From: Anaeromyces robustus
Lineage: Eukaryota; Neocallimastigomycota; Neocallimastigomycetes; Neocallimastigales; Neocallimastigaceae
Reading direction: 5' to 3'
Assembly: GCA_002104895.1 (NCBI GenBank)
Contig: MCFG01000485.1
Location: 1-44,899 of the forward strand
Length of the DNA: 44,899 nt
Part shown: one piece after another, positions 43,119 through 44,899 of the stretch
Layout: each line of letters begins with the position of its first letter
Position numbering within the stretch: the first letter of the stretch is position 1
Position numbers and translations under genes: made by a program
The notes under the pieces: model-generated
What the model was told of the DNA's origin: nothing
What the model saw: the letters and a program-made list of their open reading frames with translations, nothing else
Database searches by the model: none

Positions 43119-44899
43119 AAAAAAAATTTCTATCTAAATCAGAGAAGTGATCAATACGAAGATTTTTAAATAAGAAACAATTTATAAACCAATGATCAAT
43201 TCTCTGATAACTGTCACAATGGAAACAACATGAACAACAATTAGGACAAGAATTATTAATCATTTTAGCAGCTTTTGCAACTCTAGCATCAATTTTATAT
43301 CCACATCTTGCCCTAAGTATCCACCGAAAACCTTTGCTATATTCAGGAAATTCTAGATTAAGCTTTAAGTAACTTCTTGATTCTTCAAAGTTGTACAATT
43401 TATAAGTTTTAGCTTTAATTGATTTATCACTGTTCATGTCTCTGTCCCAATAGAATTCCATAATTTCTTTAGTAGAGGATGAAATATTGTTTAATTTATC
43501 ATTTAATATTTTACTTTCTTTGTCCCAAGTCCATTTTCTTGTTGTAGCAACATTATTAACTATCTTTGAGATAATGCAGTTGGAGTCCTTCCACTTATTA
43601 AAACATCTAACCTGAGCTAAAGCACATTTACCAGAAAGTGGAGGAATATTGAGTTCTTTTGAGATGCAATAAATAGAAACAAAAGAATTAGGTTTCGAGT
43701 AGCCTAAAATCCAATAAAAACCTTTGTTAATTATTGTTTGTGTAGAACTAGTATTGTTTTTGTTAGAACCAAGCAAAGGCGCGTAATAGGAAACTTGTCC
43801 AATAACTTTTGCAGAGAATAAAGATCTTTTAAGAGGAATAGGAATCAGATCATTTTTTAAAAAACCCTGAATTGAAAACAAAGCCTTACTAACTTTATTT
43901 TTCATTTTACTAATAACGAATTTTAAATCTAGAGTTTTGTGAAAGGGAACACCAAGGTAAGTATAACAATCTGTTTTAGGGATTGCGATTCCTGTTAAAT
44001 AAAAGGTAGGGTCCTCTCTAAGAATATATTCCGAATTTTCATGTCTAACAGCTAATGTGCCACATTTATTAATTCCAAAAGTCATCTCGTTGTCCTTAGC
44101 CCATTTACCAACTAAACGAAGAAGTTTGTTCATACGAGATCTACTAGGGGCACAAAGAACAATATCATCAGCAAATAATCCTCCACAACAATATTCAGTA
44201 TCTATTTTCACACCATTATGCAGGCAATCGTTGAAGATGTTGTTGATAAACAAATTAAAAAGTATAGGAGATAAGGGACATCCTTGTCGAACTCCTTTAA
44301 GTATTCTGAAAGAATCGGAAAATTGTCCATTAATTTTAACACAAGCTTTGGAAGACAGATATAGGTTCTCCAAAAATTGAAAGCATTTTCCTTGTATACC
44401 GAGAGTATAAATTTTCGACAAGATGTTATATATGGGCACAGAATCGTAAGCTTTTTTAAGGTCCAGAAAAGCTATATAAGTATCTTCCCCTTTGAATTTA
44501 CGTCTTTGACAAATAGAAAGAATAGAGATATAAAGACTAATACATTCTTCCTTATTCCGAAAGCCAAATTGTTCTGGTCTGATGAATCCATGACTTATAC
44601 CATATTCAGAAATTCTAGAAGCAATAATTTTCGAAAGAATCTTAATACCATTATTGATAAGTGAGATACCACGATAGTTATCACAATTAGAAAGATCGCC
44701 TTTTTTTGGAATAGAAACAATGGATGCATTATTCCAAAAAATAGGAAAATCACCATTCCAAATACGATTAATTAAGAAACAGAAACAACTAAGACCAGCC
44801 GGAACATAGGAATCATTATTTACAGAGTCATTCGAAGAGGAATCAGGAATTAAAGCTTTATAAAATTCAATAGGGATACCATCGGGACCTGAGGCCTTT
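43108..44899 (-). CDS. LINE reverse transcriptase (partial, 5' end outside window)
   Basis: The frame is open from the right edge to the stop at 43108, about 596 residues; the GTG at 44439 is an internal codon, not a start. Visible RT motifs in order: KASGPDGIP at the edge, SIVSIPKKGDLSNCDNYRGI, EQFGFR, the catalytic-Asp motif FLDLKKAYDSV, GVRQGCPLSPILFN, the catalytic LFADDIVL, FGINKCGTL and YTYLGVPF. The protein should copy its own RNA at a nicked target. After about 250 further residues comes the zinc-binding pattern CPNC...DHWFINC, known in many LINE proteins. All catalytic aspartates are present. The stop at 43108 follows a homopolymer frameshift; the rest of the protein continues in another frame. 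Confidence 0.93.
   Translation of the reverse strand, partial: KASGPDGIPIEFYKALIPDSSSNDSVNNDSYVPAGLSCFCFLINRIWNGDFPIFWNNASIVSIPKKGDLSNCDNYRGISLINNGIKILSKIIASRISEYGISHGFIRPEQFGFRNKEECISLYISILSICQRRKFKGEDTYIAFLDLKKAYDSVPIYNILSKIYTLGIQGKCFQFLENLYLSSKACVKINGQFSDSFRILKGVRQGCPLSPILFNLFINNIFNDCLHNGVKIDTEYCCGGLFADDIVLCAPSRSRMNKLLRLVGKWAKDNEMTFGINKCGTLAVRHENSEYILREDPTFYLTGIAIPKTDCYTYLGVPFHKTLDLKFVISKMKNKVSKALFSIQGFLKNDLIPIPLKRSLFSAKVIGQVSYYAPLLGSNKNNTSSTQTIINKGFYWILGYSKPNSFVSIYCISKELNIPPLSGKCALAQVRCFNKWKDSNCIISKIVNNVATTRKWTWDKESKILNDKLNNISSSTKEIMEFYWDRDMNSDKSIKAKTYKLYNFEESRSYLKLNLEFPEYSKGFRWILRARCGYKIDARVAKAAKMINNSCPNCCSCCFHCDSYQRIDHWFINCFLFKNLRIDHFSDLDRNFFYFR

Larger units (their letters stand above)
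42408..44899 (-). mobile_element. Non-LTR retrotransposon (LINE), 3' part, runs off window
   Basis: On the minus strand, in order: reverse transcriptase, post-RT region, zinc-binding motif, C-terminal extension, a 3'-UTR of about 227 nt (42653-42427) and a 19-base poly(A) tail (42426-42408). The 5' part, including any endonuclease, lies outside the window. The clade cannot be set without the endonuclease and a phylogeny; a non-LTR element of the kind carrying an RT plus a C-terminal CCHC-like finger, without visible RNase H, is the best description. It is richer in G+C than the spacers around it. Its tail sits at the break point of a dispersed repeat. Confidence 0.9.

Noticed and set aside
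43108-44439. GTG at 44439 as the start of the LINE protein
   Set aside because: The frame is open upstream to the window edge and encodes essential RT motifs there (KASGPDGIP, PKKGDLSNCDNYRG, the LDLKKAYDSV motif).

Overview
The window looks like nuclear DNA of an anaerobic gut fungus (Neocallimastigomycota: the Neocallimastix / Piromyces / Anaeromyces group). Three things point there. Intergenic DNA is extremely A+T-rich and full of homopolymers and microsatellites. Genes are long, intronless and widely spaced. The secreted glycosidase at 34944-39809 ends in two cysteine-rich fungal dockerin modules, the hallmark of the cellulosome of these fungi. The genus cannot be fixed from the sequence alone.

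Layout. 1-2166: A+T-rich spacer with one copy of an unclassified dispersed repeat (431-706). 2167-3552 (-): ammonium transporter of the Amt/MEP family. 3553-10531: spacer with a long TTTA array and a short decayed piece of an alpha-amylase gene near 8.6 kb. 10532-13516 (-): secreted GH13 alpha-amylase of the Bacillus AmyE type, with starch-binding modules and a poly-threonine linker. 13517-18830: spacer with a strong hairpin at 18345-18390. 18831-27020 (-): 2,729-residue ankyrin-repeat protein in one exon, with poly-Asn and QQKEE tracts. 27021-34943: spacer with two inverted copies of a SINE-like element, tetranucleotide arrays and a minisatellite. 34944-39809 (+): secreted LacZ-type GH2 beta-galactosidase with a LamG-like domain, a ricin-type lectin domain and two dockerins. 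39810-42407: spacer with a LINE fragment and the second copy of the dispersed repeat. 42408-44899 (-): the 3' part of a LINE retrotransposon that runs off the right edge. It appears to have inserted into that second repeat copy.

Function. The host genes do not form an operon. Three fit rumen life: starch hydrolysis (amylase), galactoside hydrolysis by a dockerin-bearing enzyme, and ammonium uptake. Both glycosidases have bacterial-type catalytic cores joined to extra modules, consistent with the bacterial gene acquisition known for this phylum; that origin is inferred here, not shown. The ankyrin protein has no assignable function. No tRNA, rRNA or CRISPR was found. The least explained parts are the SINE-like pair, the dispersed repeat split by the LINE, the amylase fossil and the giant ankyrin gene with a 51-base A tract directly after its stop codon.
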